Below are positions 25,902 through 34,915 of a stretch of DNA of 64,000 nt, piece after piece. A program made the position numbers and the translations under genes. A model generated the notes under the pieces. The model was given only the letters and a program-made list of their open reading frames with translations, did not search any database and was not told the origin of the DNA. Source of the DNA: Planctomycetales bacterium (GTDB lineage: Bacteria > Planctomycetota > Planctomycetia > Planctomycetales > Planctomycetaceae); NCBI GenBank assembly GCA_028285345.1, contig JANQPT010000014.1, forward strand, positions 496,001 through 560,000. The letters are read 5' to 3'. Position 1 is the stretch's first letter; each line of letters begins with the position of its first letter.

Positions 25902-26825
25902 ATGTCCTCGCATCGCGTAATTTCTCTGATCGCCAGCGCCACGGAGATTGTGGCGGCTTTGGGTTGTGAAGACCGGCTCGTCGGGCGTTCTCACGAGTGC
26001 GATTATCCCCCTTCAGTGAAAGAGTTGCCCGCTTGCAGCGAAGCCAAACTCGACGTCAACGGCAGCAGCCGTCAGATCGACGAACGGGTCAAAGCGATCT
26101 TGGAGGACGCGATATCGGTCTACCGTGTATTCGGTGAGCGGCTCGATGAACTGCAGCCGAGCGTGGTGATCACTCAAACACAATGCGAAGTCTGCGCCGT
26201 CAGCCTCAAAGACGTGGAGCAGGCGGTCTGTGAGATGGTGACGACGAAGCCCAGCATCGTGCCGCTGGAGCCGAATTGGCTGAACGATGTGTGGGGCGAC
26301 ATTCGAGCGGTTGCGGCGGCACTTGACGTCGAAGAACGTGGGGAAACCTTGATCGCTACGTGTAAACAGCGGTTAGTTGGTCTCGCCTCGTTAACCGCTG
26401 AACTGCAGCCGCGACCGACGATTGCGTGTATTGAATGGATCGACCCACTGATGGCGGCGGGAAACTGGGTGCCGGAACTGGTCGAGATTGCCGGCGGCAC
26501 AAATCTGTTCGGTGAGGCGGGCCGGCATTCGCCCTGGATGGATTGGGAACAGCTCTTAGAGGCCGACCCGGACGTGATCGCGGTCCTTCCCTGCGGGTTT
26601 GATATCCCGCGGACTCGTCATGAGATGCGGGTATTGCTTGAGGATCCACGTTGGCCGCGCCTGCGGGCGGTCGCCGAAGGCCGCGTCTATCTTACCGACG
26701 GCAACCAGTACTTCAATCGCCCGGGGCCGCGGTTGGTAGAATCGGCGGAAATCCTGGCGGAAATCATGCACCCCGGCCACTTCGATTTCGGGCACGATGG
26801 AACCGGCTGGGAAGTTTGTACTTGA
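25902..26825 (+). CDS. BtuF-like cobalamin-binding protein without signal peptide
   Basis: A 307-residue protein of the BtuF/FecB-type helical-backbone fold: RVISLIASATEIVAALGCEDRLVGRSHECD at the start, then CEVCAVS, IACIEWIDPLMAAGNWVPELVEIAGG and the C-terminal LEDPRWPRLRAVAEGRVYLTDGN, all typical of cobalamin-binding domains. The N-terminus has no signal peptide or membrane segment, so it is probably cytoplasmic, unlike Escherichia coli BtuF. It is the last gene of the riboswitch operon. No BtuC or BtuD is found nearby. It might bind corrinoids for salvage rather than for ABC import. Confidence 0.88.
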   Translation: MSSHRVISLIASATEIVAALGCEDRLVGRSHECDYPPSVKELPACSEAKLDVNGSSRQIDERVKAILEDAISVYRVFGERLDELQPSVVITQTQCEVCAVSLKDVEQAVCEMVTTKPSIVPLEPNWLNDVWGDIRAVAAALDVEERGETLIATCKQRLVGLASLTAELQPRPTIACIEWIDPLMAAGNWVPELVEIAGGTNLFGEAGRHSPWMDWEQLLEADPDVIAVLPCGFDIPRTRHEMRVLLEDPRWPRLRAVAEGRVYLTDGNQYFNRPGPRLVESAEILAEIMHPGHFDFGHDGTGWEVCT

Positions 26826-26878
26826 GGTTCAACCTTGCTATCGTGCACGTAACACAATACCCGCAAGCAGCGACGGCA

Positions 26879-28321
26879 CTAATCCCCGAACTGAAACGCG
26901 TACAAATCGGCATCTTTGAGAACCACCCGCAGCCGCACCGGACGGCCGGCAAGCTTGGAGAGGCTTGGTTCATTTCGCCAACGGATTTCGCCGTCGATTT
27001 CGTCGCCGAAGATCTCCGGGCAGTCCTCGAGCGCAAATCCGGGCAGCGGCTCTCCGTCTGCGTCCTGCAATTCCACCCGCAGTGAGCCGGCGGCGGACGT
27101 GGCATAATTCATGTGGAACTTTCCTCCCGCAAAAACCAGCGGCTTGGTCACCAATTCGCCGCCGGCATAGGGTCCTTGGACCGAAACAAAACCGTCGGTC
27201 CGCAACGTCAGCCGCTGAATGTGCACGCTCTCCAGCCGCCAATTCTGCATCGCATAGAGCGAGAGTTCGGCGGGGGAGGTCTGCAGGATTCCGCGCTCCA
27301 TAAAAACGCCGCGTTCGTGCCAGTTGCCTTGGTCGGGTCCCGGACGGAGAAACGCCTCGTTAAAGGTACGCTCAAAGCGCAGGCCGTCGCGGCTGGAGAG
27401 AAACACGATGTCGCTGACCCCTTTACCCGCCTTCCATCCCGGTTGCGTCTCCCGCGCATTGACGAACCGCGAGGGAAACATGAACACGTACTGCGGCGCC
27501 CGGTGATAGCGAATCGCCGAATTCGTGTAAAACTGTTCCAACGGCGCGTCGCCGGTCGTAATCGGCTCCAATGGCGACCAATTGCGAAAGTCGGGTGAAG
27601 TGCTGCGGCGAATCCAACGGACTCCCTTTTTGAACGACTTCGTCGTCCCGTGCCCCAATTGGCCCTCGCGGCGGATGCCCCGCGTGTAGGCCACGTATTG
27701 TTTTTCGCGGTCGTCCCAAAACACGATATTGTGCGAGTCAAACGGCCGATCAGTGAGCAGCGGCTCTTTGCGAACCAACCGCCACCGTAGCCCGTCCGGC
27801 GAGACCAAACCCAAAATGTCGCCTGAGCGGACGAACGCCTTGTACCGCTCATCATCGGGCACGTTCGGATTGCCGTCCTTGAACACCGACATGTTGGCCC
27901 CCGGACCGTTCCAGATCAGGTTGTTCTCTTTCGACCCGCCAAACTCGATCAGCCCCAGCTTCGGTTTGTCCCAATGAATCCCATCATCACTCTCCGCATA
28001 CGCCCCCATCGCCCGCCGCTTACCTTTGTCAAAATCGGCCCCGTCCGCCCGGTACCACGCGCGGAACTTGTCGCCGTCGCGGAAGACCGTCATGTACGAG
28101 ACGCCGTACTGCTCCCACGGATTATCGTTATCAATCGCAACCTCCCGCCGTACGGGGCGGTGCAACACGAGCCGGGCATTGTCGAGTTCGTCGATGAGGT
28201 GACGATCAACGAAGAGTTGCCGCTGTGAGTTGATGTTGATTGGTTCGTCGGCGATTGCCGAAGAAGTGAACGTGCCAAAGAGAAGAATCACACAAATGAC
28301 GATCAGTGAATCAATCTTCAT
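26879..28321 (-). CDS. Secreted five-bladed-propeller-like protein, glycosidase-like
   Basis: The signal peptide is MKIDSLIVICVILLFGTFTSSAIA. The 455-residue mature chain starts INSQRQLFVDRHLID, a phrase common in planctomycete secreted proteins. Its repeats (FRAWYRADG, YAESDDGIHWDKPKLGL, SPDGLRWRLVRKEPL, STSPDFRNWSPLEPI, SSRDGLRFERTFNEAFL) resemble the blades of GH32/GH43/GH130-type five-bladed propellers. The C-terminal quarter looks like a beta-sandwich. The catalytic acids cannot be assigned by eye. It is convergent with the B12 operon (53 bases between stops). Confidence 0.78.
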   Translation of the reverse strand: MKIDSLIVICVILLFGTFTSSAIADEPININSQRQLFVDRHLIDELDNARLVLHRPVRREVAIDNDNPWEQYGVSYMTVFRDGDKFRAWYRADGADFDKGKRRAMGAYAESDDGIHWDKPKLGLIEFGGSKENNLIWNGPGANMSVFKDGNPNVPDDERYKAFVRSGDILGLVSPDGLRWRLVRKEPLLTDRPFDSHNIVFWDDREKQYVAYTRGIRREGQLGHGTTKSFKKGVRWIRRSTSPDFRNWSPLEPITTGDAPLEQFYTNSAIRYHRAPQYVFMFPSRFVNARETQPGWKAGKGVSDIVFLSSRDGLRFERTFNEAFLRPGPDQGNWHERGVFMERGILQTSPAELSLYAMQNWRLESVHIQRLTLRTDGFVSVQGPYAGGELVTKPLVFAGGKFHMNYATSAAGSLRVELQDADGEPLPGFALEDCPEIFGDEIDGEIRWRNEPSLSKLAGRPVRLRVVLKDADLYAFQFGD

Positions 28322-28402
28322 AAAGCGAGTCTTTCTGTTTGCCGCTTCGATTTTGATGAGTTGAACGTCTTAGCAGCGTCATCCCAGGACACGATCTGAT
28401 TC

Positions 28403-28798
28403 TTAAGGAGGCTGATACGTCCGTGCTACTCGAAATTCGAAGTCGTTCCCATTCAAGTACACGACTTCACCAGCGTGAACATCGATGCCCAGGGCTGCTG
28501 CTAAACGCGTCCCGATGTCGTCGGGATGCAGCTTCGAATCATGGACCTCAAACCTGAAGCGGATTGGGTCACTATCTCGTATTTCGGATTCGTCTTCGAA
28601 TTGGTCGTGATGGGGTCGGCTGATATTGAATGTGAGGAGGCGATCGGCAGAGGTACCTTCAATCCATTCCCATACGTTCTCACTATCGTGAACAAAGCCG
28701 TTGTCAGCTGTTGGAAACGAGACCCTGAAGTTGTCGAATAGTCCAAGCAAGGACAAGGTTGAGTAGCACCAGTATTCGAAATTCGGTGGTGTCTGCAT
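28403..28798 (-). CDS. Small hypothetical protein
   Basis: A 131-residue protein rich in aromatic and acidic residues with a natural-looking composition (FEYWCYSTLSLLGLF, then ENVWEWIEGTSADRLL, and a C-terminal VVYLNGNDFEFRVARTY). No family is recognised and no ribosome site is clear. It lies 26 bases from copy 3 of the interspersed repeat and has lower GC than its neighbours. Immunity-like or orphan accessory proteins look like this, but I cannot support a function. Confidence 0.55.
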   Translation of the reverse strand: MQTPPNFEYWCYSTLSLLGLFDNFRVSFPTADNGFVHDSENVWEWIEGTSADRLLTFNISRPHHDQFEDESEIRDSDPIRFRFEVHDSKLHPDDIGTRLAAALGIDVHAGEVVYLNGNDFEFRVARTYQPP

Positions 28799-28824
28799 AG
28801 TTGTGATAGTGTAACATCACCACC

Positions 28825-28884
28825 GCGTGCCACGATCTCACTACATGAAGTGACGAGTGAGCAGGTGACCCTGGGTTGGCACGC
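28825..28884. repeat. Interspersed nested palindrome, copy 3
   Basis: Outer arms GCGTGCCA (28825-28832) and TGGCACGC (28877-28884), with CGAGTGAGCA 23 bases before TGGCAC as in copy 2. The 3' flank GGTTGGCAC...CATGGTCAC (28874-28896) matches part of copy 1. Confidence 0.75.
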
Positions 28885-28971
28885 CGCATGGTCACTCCGC
28901 GATTCTGAACCTTCCTCTCAGCCACATACATCCATCTTGATGACTATATCACGATCACAAAAGGAAAAACC

Positions 28972-29301
28972 ATGGGACAAGTCGTCATTGCCGCGTTCAA
29001 GCCAAAGCCGGGTAAGCAGGAGGAGCTTCTACGGGTGGTTGCCGGCCGACTCCCGCTCTTGAGACGCCTCGGCTTGGCGACCGATCGCGTGAACATCACC
29101 ATGCGCGCGGCCAATGGGACGATCATCGACGTTTCGGAGTGGACCGACGAAGCGGCGATCGCCCGCGCGCATGAGACACCGGAAGTGCTGGAACTTTGGG
29201 AGCGATATGAGACGTGTTGCGAATACGTCAAGCTCGAATCGTTGGACGAGATTGGGCTTGATTTCGCGACGTTTGAATCGGTCGATCTACCGACGCTCTA
29301 A
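28972..29301 (+). CDS. Small ferredoxin-like (ABM-type dimeric alpha/beta barrel) protein
   Basis: A 109-residue protein. The N-terminal QVVIAAFKPKPGKQEELLRVV and the later GTIIDVSEWTDEAAIARAHETPEVLELWERYE match the antibiotic-biosynthesis-monooxygenase/dimeric alpha-beta barrel pattern, where helix 1 follows a VxxxxPGKxxE loop. AAGGAAAAACC precedes the ATG. Enzyme activity is not certain; many members only bind small molecules or haem. Confidence 0.78.
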   Translation: MGQVVIAAFKPKPGKQEELLRVVAGRLPLLRRLGLATDRVNITMRAANGTIIDVSEWTDEAAIARAHETPEVLELWERYETCCEYVKLESLDEIGLDFATFESVDLPTL

Positions 29302-29334
29302 ATGGCTCCGTGACCTCTGGCGCGCTCTCGGCCA

Positions 29335-30276
29335 CTACTGCGGTACCGCGACGGAATTGACGATTTGGCGGATGATTGACTGCGAGCGTTCGCGGCGGCC
29401 TTGACGCATCACGCCGCGGCACATCACGCGGTGCGAGAGGACCGGAACCGACAGGCGTTTGACGTCGTCCGGGACGGCAAAGTCGCGGCCTTCCGCCAGT
29501 GCCATGCCTTGAACGGCGCGGTAATAGGTCAGCGCCCCGCGCGTGCTGACTCCCAACTCCAACTCGTCATGTTCGCGCGTGGCGGCAACGATATCCAGCA
29601 AATAGTCATTAATCGCGTCGTCGACGCGTACCTCACGCACGGTCCGCTGCAACTCGACAACGTCTTCAATGCTGATCATTGATTCGAGGTGGTCGACCGG
29701 TTCTCCCTGCCGGTGCGTGTTGAGCACTTCGCGTTCCACCTCGCGGGAGGGATATCCGACTTCAATGCTCATCATGAAGCGATCGAGTTGGTTCTCCGGC
29801 AGCGGATACGTCCCTTCGAACTCCAGCGGATTTTGCGTGGCCAGCACCAAGAATGGCGCCGCCAAGCGGCGTGTCTCTCCCTCGATAGAGACTTGGTGCT
29901 CGCTCATGGCCTCCAGCAAAGCGCTCTGTGTGCGGGGGGTGGTCCGGTTGATTTCGTCGGCCAGCAGAATGTTGGTGAAGATCGGCCCTGCGCGGAACTC
30001 GAACTCTCCCAGATTCGGCAGGAACACGCTGGCGCCGAGAATATCGCTCGGCAGCAGGTCGGGTGTAAATTGAATGCGGCTGAACCGGCAATCAAGGCAC
30101 TTTGCCAATGCTTTGGCCAAGACCGTCTTCCCCACACCGGGCGCATCTTCGATCAAGAGATGACCTTCCGCGACAAGGGCGATGACCGCCATGCGGATAG
30201 CATCCGGTTTTCCCAGCAAGACGCTGCCGATTGCCGATTCCAGTTGCTCAATCTGCGATTTTACTTGTGTCGACAA
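29335..30276 (-). CDS. MoxR-family AAA ATPase
   Basis: A 313-residue MoxR ATPase. Walker A is DAPGVGKT at 44-51, Walker B is NILLADEINR near 105, and the sensor region contains PFLVLATQNPLEFEGTYPLPENQLDRFMM. The C-terminal lid domain is complete. MoxR proteins act as chaperones for maturation of metalloenzymes or VWA-domain proteins, and usually sit with DUF58 and VWA genes; none is in this window, so the operon may be split. It reads away from the 460-base gap that precedes the PAP2 gene. Confidence 0.93.
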   Translation of the reverse strand: MSTQVKSQIEQLESAIGSVLLGKPDAIRMAVIALVAEGHLLIEDAPGVGKTVLAKALAKCLDCRFSRIQFTPDLLPSDILGASVFLPNLGEFEFRAGPIFTNILLADEINRTTPRTQSALLEAMSEHQVSIEGETRRLAAPFLVLATQNPLEFEGTYPLPENQLDRFMMSIEVGYPSREVEREVLNTHRQGEPVDHLESMISIEDVVELQRTVREVRVDDAINDYLLDIVAATREHDELELGVSTRGALTYYRAVQGMALAEGRDFAVPDDVKRLSVPVLSHRVMCRGVMRQGRRERSQSIIRQIVNSVAVPQ

Positions 30277-30738
30277 TGTGATCCCCGCTGGTGGTGTCTA
30301 AAGATTGGAGTATTGAGACGCGTTCCGGTCGGTCTTGGTTTAAAAAACTAAGTCGTGCACATCTGTCGAGCAGTGAGCGCGTGTTTCAATACTCGACGAT
30401 GACATTGGAAGTGAGATCGAGCCCCATCGCCTCCGAGGTCTCGGTCGGTTCTAAGAACAGTCATTGAACGGTGGTCAATACGCACTCATCCTCTTGAATT
30501 ACGGCTGGGAAGTCAAATCCTTACCCTGACTCGGCGACCTGTGTTCGCATGTCGGTCACCAACGATCGACAAAGCTATAAGGGTTTGTGAAAATCATTGG
30601 AATTCCCACATTAACGGCGTCGAATCAATAATTCGGGGCCGACTCTTCGATGGAAGTCGGGCACAACTGCGGATTCTCATAGGCGGCACTCCGAAAACCA
30701 AGCCCTGACTGGGCGCTAGTCTCGATTCTCAGATCTGA
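30277..30738. other. Divergent intergenic region with long inverted repeat
   Basis: About 460 bases between moxR and the PAP2 gene. GAGTATTGA (30308-30316) and TCAATACTC (30386-30394) form a 9-bp inverted repeat 69 bases apart, extending imperfectly into GACGCG/GCGCGTGTT. No supported gene. Promoters for both divergent genes are expected here. Confidence 0.45.
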
Positions 30739-31872
30739 ATGTCGCATCTCGATTCTCCAGCTGTTCCCCGTGTGCCGCGTTGCCGGGCAATCTGCCGCAT
30801 TCTGGCGGCTGCCATGCTCGTCGTCTCGGGGTGTGGCCTCACAGGCCGTTATCGCACAGTCGACGTCACCCCGGCCACAGCGTTGACTACGCATCAGGAG
30901 CCGATTCCGCTGGGAAGGGATCAGCAAGAATTTGGACATTCAAAGCCGCTCAGGGCTGGAAATCCCCGTTCGCCGGAGGGCGGTTGGTCGCCGCACGGAC
31001 ATTCAAAGCCGCTGCAAATCGCTGACACCGTATCGTCGCCAACAGATGTCACGCCGGCTTCAGCGACGTCGTTTTCAGCCGCTGCCGGCTGCGCACCGTA
31101 CCTCACCGGGAATCCGTATCTCGATTGCGGGAGCGGCAACTGTGAGTGCCGGTTTCGACGGGCATGGTGCGGACCGCCCCCGGCACTCAATTTCCGCAGC
31201 GATATGCAAGAGGCCTGGCACGTGCTGGCCGATGACGCTAAGTCGGTGCTGACGTGGAAGAACCTCGCAATTATTGGTGTCGCCGCAGGCGCCTCCGTCG
31301 CAATTCACCAGGATTGGGACGACAAGGTCCGCGATTACACCGCTGAGCATCCCGGCCGTTGGGGAAATGCCGGCAAAGGAATCGGGTATCTGGGGGACTT
31401 CACCGTGCAGATCCCGGTATTGGCCGGACTGTACTCCTACAGCCTGTGGGATCAGAATCCGCACCTGCACGATTTGAGTGGAACGTTGATCAGTGCGTAT
31501 GCCGTGACGACGACCACCACGACGTTGATCAAAGTGGCGGTCGACACTGAGCGGCCCTCTGATCGTTTTAACGGAGGCCGCTACGGATTCCCGTCCTATC
31601 ACACGTCAAGCAGTTTTGCGCTGGCCTCGGTGATGGATGTCTACTATGGTCCCCGCGCCGGGATTCCCGCGTATCTGTTAGCGGGAATTATCGGTTGGAC
31701 GCGGATTGACGAACGCGATCATGACCTGTCGGACGTAGTGTTCGGTGCGGTGTTGGGAACCGTCATCGGCCGGACGATCGCACGGCGGCACTTCGAGCGG
31801 GGATGGGAACTCTCGCCCTTCTATGACCCCGTCGACGGTACAACGGGGCTTTCGTTGGGGGCGAGGTTTTAG
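30739..31872 (+). CDS. PAP2-family phosphatase-like lipoprotein
   Basis: A lipoprotein leader (AAAMLVVSGC) is followed by a low-complexity region in which GHSKPL occurs twice; at DNA level GGACATTCAAAGCCGCT is repeated at 30934 and 30999. The C-terminal domain carries the three acid-phosphatase motifs: KVAVDTERPS near 264, PSYHTSSS near 285 (PSGH variant with Y for G), and RIDERDHDLSD near 319 (R-x5-H-x3-D). It is probably a membrane-associated lipid-phosphate phosphatase. The Y in place of G is unusual. Confidence 0.83.
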   Translation: MSHLDSPAVPRVPRCRAICRILAAAMLVVSGCGLTGRYRTVDVTPATALTTHQEPIPLGRDQQEFGHSKPLRAGNPRSPEGGWSPHGHSKPLQIADTVSSPTDVTPASATSFSAAAGCAPYLTGNPYLDCGSGNCECRFRRAWCGPPPALNFRSDMQEAWHVLADDAKSVLTWKNLAIIGVAAGASVAIHQDWDDKVRDYTAEHPGRWGNAGKGIGYLGDFTVQIPVLAGLYSYSLWDQNPHLHDLSGTLISAYAVTTTTTTLIKVAVDTERPSDRFNGGRYGFPSYHTSSSFALASVMDVYYGPRAGIPAYLLAGIIGWTRIDERDHDLSDVVFGAVLGTVIGRTIARRHFERGWELSPFYDPVDGTTGLSLGARF

Positions 31873-31889
31873 CCTCAGAGCGGCTGCAG

Positions 31890-33158
31890 CTAAAGCTCGT
31901 CGGTTCCGGTGACGTTGCACATCATCGCCCGCAGTTTGCGCTTGAGCACCGGATAGCTGAAAAACTTTTTGGCAACTTCGAAATTGTGATCGACCATGGC
32001 GGTGCGGTATTGGTCGTCTTGGATGACCCATTTCACTTGCTCGGCCAACGTCCGCGTCAAGAAGCCGTCCATGGCGATGACTTTGAACCCTTTCGGTTCA
32101 ATATCGGTAATGAAGATCGAATAGCGATTCACGAGTACCGGCTTGCGGAAGTAAAACGCTTCGAGCAACGCATTGCCGAAGCCCTCGTACAGGCTGGGAT
32201 ACGTCACAAAATCGGCATGCGGATAGACGTCCCACAATGAATAGATTTTGTGCCCGTCTTCGGACGATTGCCGTTCCTCGCCGACGCGGGCGTGTACGAA
32301 ATGCACTTCGACGCCGGCGTGGTCCGCCATGTCCGTCAAGGCATGCTGATAGTCCAATCCTTCGTCGCCCGATTCGTGCGTCACCACCAGTTTGAACCGG
32401 GAATCTTTGAGTTGGGCAATGAGATTGATCGCGTGCTCAATCCCTTTGCGCGGCACGACTCGTGTCGGCTGCAGCACCAGAATGTCGTCATGAGTGAGTC
32501 CGATTTCATTGCGGAAATCGGACGCAAACTGGTCGTCTTCCGGCGGCGGCGATTCAAAGTCGAGCACGTTGGGCACCAGCACCGACGAGCAGCCTTTTCG
32601 CCACGCCAGATCCTGCTGGGCGAAGGAATTGATGGTCACATGCTGAATCGACGGTAGCCGCGGCGGGAATGCCATCTCGAGAAAATCGCCGACACAATTC
32701 ACGGCGAAGCGATCGCGCTCCCAATAAAAATCGTGATGGTGCGCAATCGTGGGAAACTCCGTTTCCGCAATGAAATGCGTCAGCGCGACCCCTAAGGGGA
32801 TGTGCATTGGAATACACAGCGCGTTCTGCACAATCAAGATGTCGATCGCATGCCGCTCGACGAAGTCGTACAGCGTGCCTTTCAAGTAATCCGCCAGCGC
32901 GTTGATCTTGCGCGTGAGATCAGGAGTGCGCCGCATATTGCCAAAGGCCAACTCGTTGATTTCCATATTGGCTGGGTGCGCGAAATAGGCTTCCGGCACG
33001 TGCATGCTCGTTCCGGGATCTCGGTCCAGTTTGCCGGCATACCAGTAGCTCGTATGTCGATGGTCCCAGAGAACCTGTGCCCACTTGGCGCTCTCGAGCG
33101 AAACCCCGTCGGTTCCGGCGAACCGCGTCGAGATAAAACCCAGCCGTTGGCGATCCAT
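31890..33158 (-). CDS. Glycosyltransferase family 4
   Basis: A 422-residue GT-B enzyme. The start [23 protein letters not shown] resembles mannosylglucosylglycerate-type synthases. The C-terminal donor domain has [17 protein letters not shown] and the EX7E motif EGFGNALLE. The length is right for GT4. It is convergent with the PAP2 gene. Since a GpgS-like operon lies 11 kb downstream, a role in modifying glucosylglycerate is possible, but this is inference from resemblance at the N-terminus only. Confidence 0.82.
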   Translation of the reverse strand: MDRQRLGFISTRFAGTDGVSLESAKWAQVLWDHRHTSYWYAGKLDRDPGTSMHVPEAYFAHPANMEINELAFGNMRRTPDLTRKINALADYLKGTLYDFVERHAIDILIVQNALCIPMHIPLGVALTHFIAETEFPTIAHHHDFYWERDRFAVNCVGDFLEMAFPPRLPSIQHVTINSFAQQDLAWRKGCSSVLVPNVLDFESPPPEDDQFASDFRNEIGLTHDDILVLQPTRVVPRKGIEHAINLIAQLKDSRFKLVVTHESGDEGLDYQHALTDMADHAGVEVHFVHARVGEERQSSEDGHKIYSLWDVYPHADFVTYPSLYEGFGNALLEAFYFRKPVLVNRYSIFITDIEPKGFKVIAMDGFLTRTLAEQVKWVIQDDQYRTAMVDHNFEVAKKFFSYPVLKRKLRAMMCNVTGTDEL

Positions 33159-33289
33159 TCAGAATTTACTCCCGGTTGTCCTTGCCGTCCGTCCCGCCAT
33201 GAGTCGTTCAGGCGTTTGACAAGACCGCATCATAGCGTTTGCGCGATCCGCAGCAAGCGGCGTTCTTCATCAAAAACCGGTCGCGACTT

Positions 33290-34255
33290 TCAATTGTTGC
33301 CGTCTTTCTGTGCGTGATTCGCTGCACGATTGTGCAATCCCGGTCCGAGTTCTTCAATGGTGTAGCCGCTGGGATAGGTCCGAAAAACTTGCAGCGTGCG
33401 CAAACGGGGGCGTTTGCGCGGAGGCCACAACCGCAACACTCTCGACCGCAAATCAAGTGCCATCGGAATGAGGATTCGCATCGGCCATGCCGCCCGCGGA
33501 AATCCGAACGCCTCGCGGAGCGGCGCGTCGAGCATCGCGTACACCGCTGAGCGGACCAACGGCGCCAGCGGCCGCGGAAACCAACTCACGAACAATTCCC
33601 GCGTCGCTTCCCCCGTCCGCTGATTGGCGGCATGGAAACGGAAGTTGCGGCGTTCGTAGTCGCGGTTGAAGTTGTCGTAGGCGCCGTAGTTATCCGGGAT
33701 TTGCTCAATGCCCATTCGCAGCCCAACCTGCCGCCAGAAGTGAAACATCGCCAGTCGCTCCTGCTCACACATCGGTCGCCAGCCGTACCGCTCATTCCAG
33801 CGGATCGGTTCAAAGATGAACGTCGAGAGCACGTAGAGCAGATCTTCGTTGTCGATCTCAAACCGCCCATGAATCGAATTCATCCGCTTCAGCGCCCGCC
33901 CCCCGCGCTCGCTGTCGTAGCCGTGCTCGATCATCTCGCTTACGATAATGTCGGTATCGTCATACCGCTTCTGAGCGCTGTTACGAAACTCGCCGGTGCG
34001 GTCAAGCAGCGCCGAAATCCGCGGCGAACAGAACGTGCGAAACAGGGCGAATTCCAGCGACCGCGTGGTGTCGAAGGGGAATTCGTAGCAGCAGGTGAGA
34101 TAAACGATCCGCTGATGATCCGTGACGGGATCGAGTTGCTGGATTTCGCGGAGGATGGTGTAGCGAGGCATGTCCTCATAAGCGGTTCGCTGACAGTAGA
34201 GATAGTCGTTATAGCTCTTCGGACTCCATCGCGCGCCGTGCAGCGTGTCTGACAT
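33290..34255 (-). CDS. MpaB/DUF2236-type oxygenase family protein
   Basis: A 321-residue protein with the DUF2236/MpaB pattern: RTFCSPRISALLDRTGEF, KRYDDTDIIVSEMIEHGYDS, MNSIHGRFEIDNEDLLYVLSTFIFEPIRW and the YGWRPMCEQE segment. Family members include the rubber oxygenase Lcp and are often haem or iron enzymes. The substrate is unknown. The ATG used overlaps the 3' end of the toxin gene by 47 bases; an ATG at 34171 would remove the overlap but would lose the GARWSPKSYNDYLYCQRTA start, so the longer form is preferred. Confidence 0.82.
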   Translation of the reverse strand: MSDTLHGARWSPKSYNDYLYCQRTAYEDMPRYTILREIQQLDPVTDHQRIVYLTCCYEFPFDTTRSLEFALFRTFCSPRISALLDRTGEFRNSAQKRYDDTDIIVSEMIEHGYDSERGGRALKRMNSIHGRFEIDNEDLLYVLSTFIFEPIRWNERYGWRPMCEQERLAMFHFWRQVGLRMGIEQIPDNYGAYDNFNRDYERRNFRFHAANQRTGEATRELFVSWFPRPLAPLVRSAVYAMLDAPLREAFGFPRAAWPMRILIPMALDLRSRVLRLWPPRKRPRLRTLQVFRTYPSGYTIEELGPGLHNRAANHAQKDGNN

Positions 34256-34511
34256 GGAGCACGATAACGCGATGATTCATTACGGTGAACAGAATGCGAT
34301 ATCTACCGTAAAGTTTCTGACGTACATCGAAGTCGACGGAGTCGTTCTCCAATGCGAAGCTGCAACCTTCGGGGAACCGGTCCAGCGTCGCTGCAACGTC
34401 ATATAGCCCTTTTCGCCACTTTTCAGCATTTTGCGGAGATTTGCTATAGATGTAATCGAAAGCCTCTTCAACTTCCGCCTCAGCTGTGGGTGTAATCTCA
34501 ACTCTGTACTT
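34209..34511 (-). CDS. RelE/ParE-family toxin
   Basis: A 100-residue toxin: YRVEITPTAEAEVEEAFDYIYSKSP, the helical hairpin, then QKLYGRYRILFTVMNHRVIVLHVRHAAR, the typical RelE/ParE beta-sheet and final arginine. I chose ATG 34511 because it gives the standard length and overlaps the antitoxin by 14 bases, as in translationally coupled pairs. RelE types cleave ribosomal mRNA; ParE types poison gyrase; I cannot separate them. The 3' end overlaps the oxygenase start. Confidence 0.88.
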   Translation of the reverse strand, partial: KYRVEITPTAEAEVEEAFDYIYSKSPQNAEKWRKGLYDVAATLDRFPEGCSFALENDSVDFDVRQKLYGRYRILFTVMNHRVIVLHVRHAARRAMESEEL

Positions 34512-34761
34512 CATACTTCTTGCCGAGATCGTCGAGCGCATCTGTCAGCGGGCGGGTTTGACCTTGCTTCACCTCTTGCATGCTTTTCTGCAACGCCGCC
34601 ACTGAGGCAGTCAATTCCTCCTCTGACGAGAGACCCATCAGCTCGCGATAGACCTCCAACGACATCAAGATGACGTTGCCTGTCGAGCCCTCCGCTTGGA
34701 TCACGCCGTCCCCGGCGCTTAGGGCGAGTTCCTGTTCGTCGGTGATGCGTGGTCTGATCAT
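34498..34761 (-). CDS. Antitoxin paired with RelE/ParE toxin
   Basis: An 87-residue acidic protein with a beta-strand start (EQELALSAGDGVIQAEG), a Phd/YefM-like middle (GNVILMSLEVYREL), and a disordered, charged C-terminus that would wrap the toxin. It overlaps the toxin start by 14 bases and is first in the operon, the usual order. The family is less clear than the toxin's. Confidence 0.78.
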   Translation of the reverse strand: MIRPRITDEQELALSAGDGVIQAEGSTGNVILMSLEVYRELMGLSSEEELTASVAALQKSMQEVKQGQTRPLTDALDDLGKKYEVQS

Positions 34762-34915
34762 GGTTCAATTCTAGCAGAATCGACTGAAAAAGTCAGATAG
34801 GTTCGCTGCCAATACAATCGCTTTGCCGGCATTATACCTACATTCGCAAACCTGCAGCAAACTCGATAAGATCAAGCGTTTATAACCTTTTGCATCATTT
34901 TCGAGCGAGTGCAAG

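Noticed and set aside
30934-31015. Direct repeat of 17 bases in the PAP2 gene
   Set aside because: It encodes a duplicated GHSKPL segment in a low-complexity linker; no mobile-element sign.
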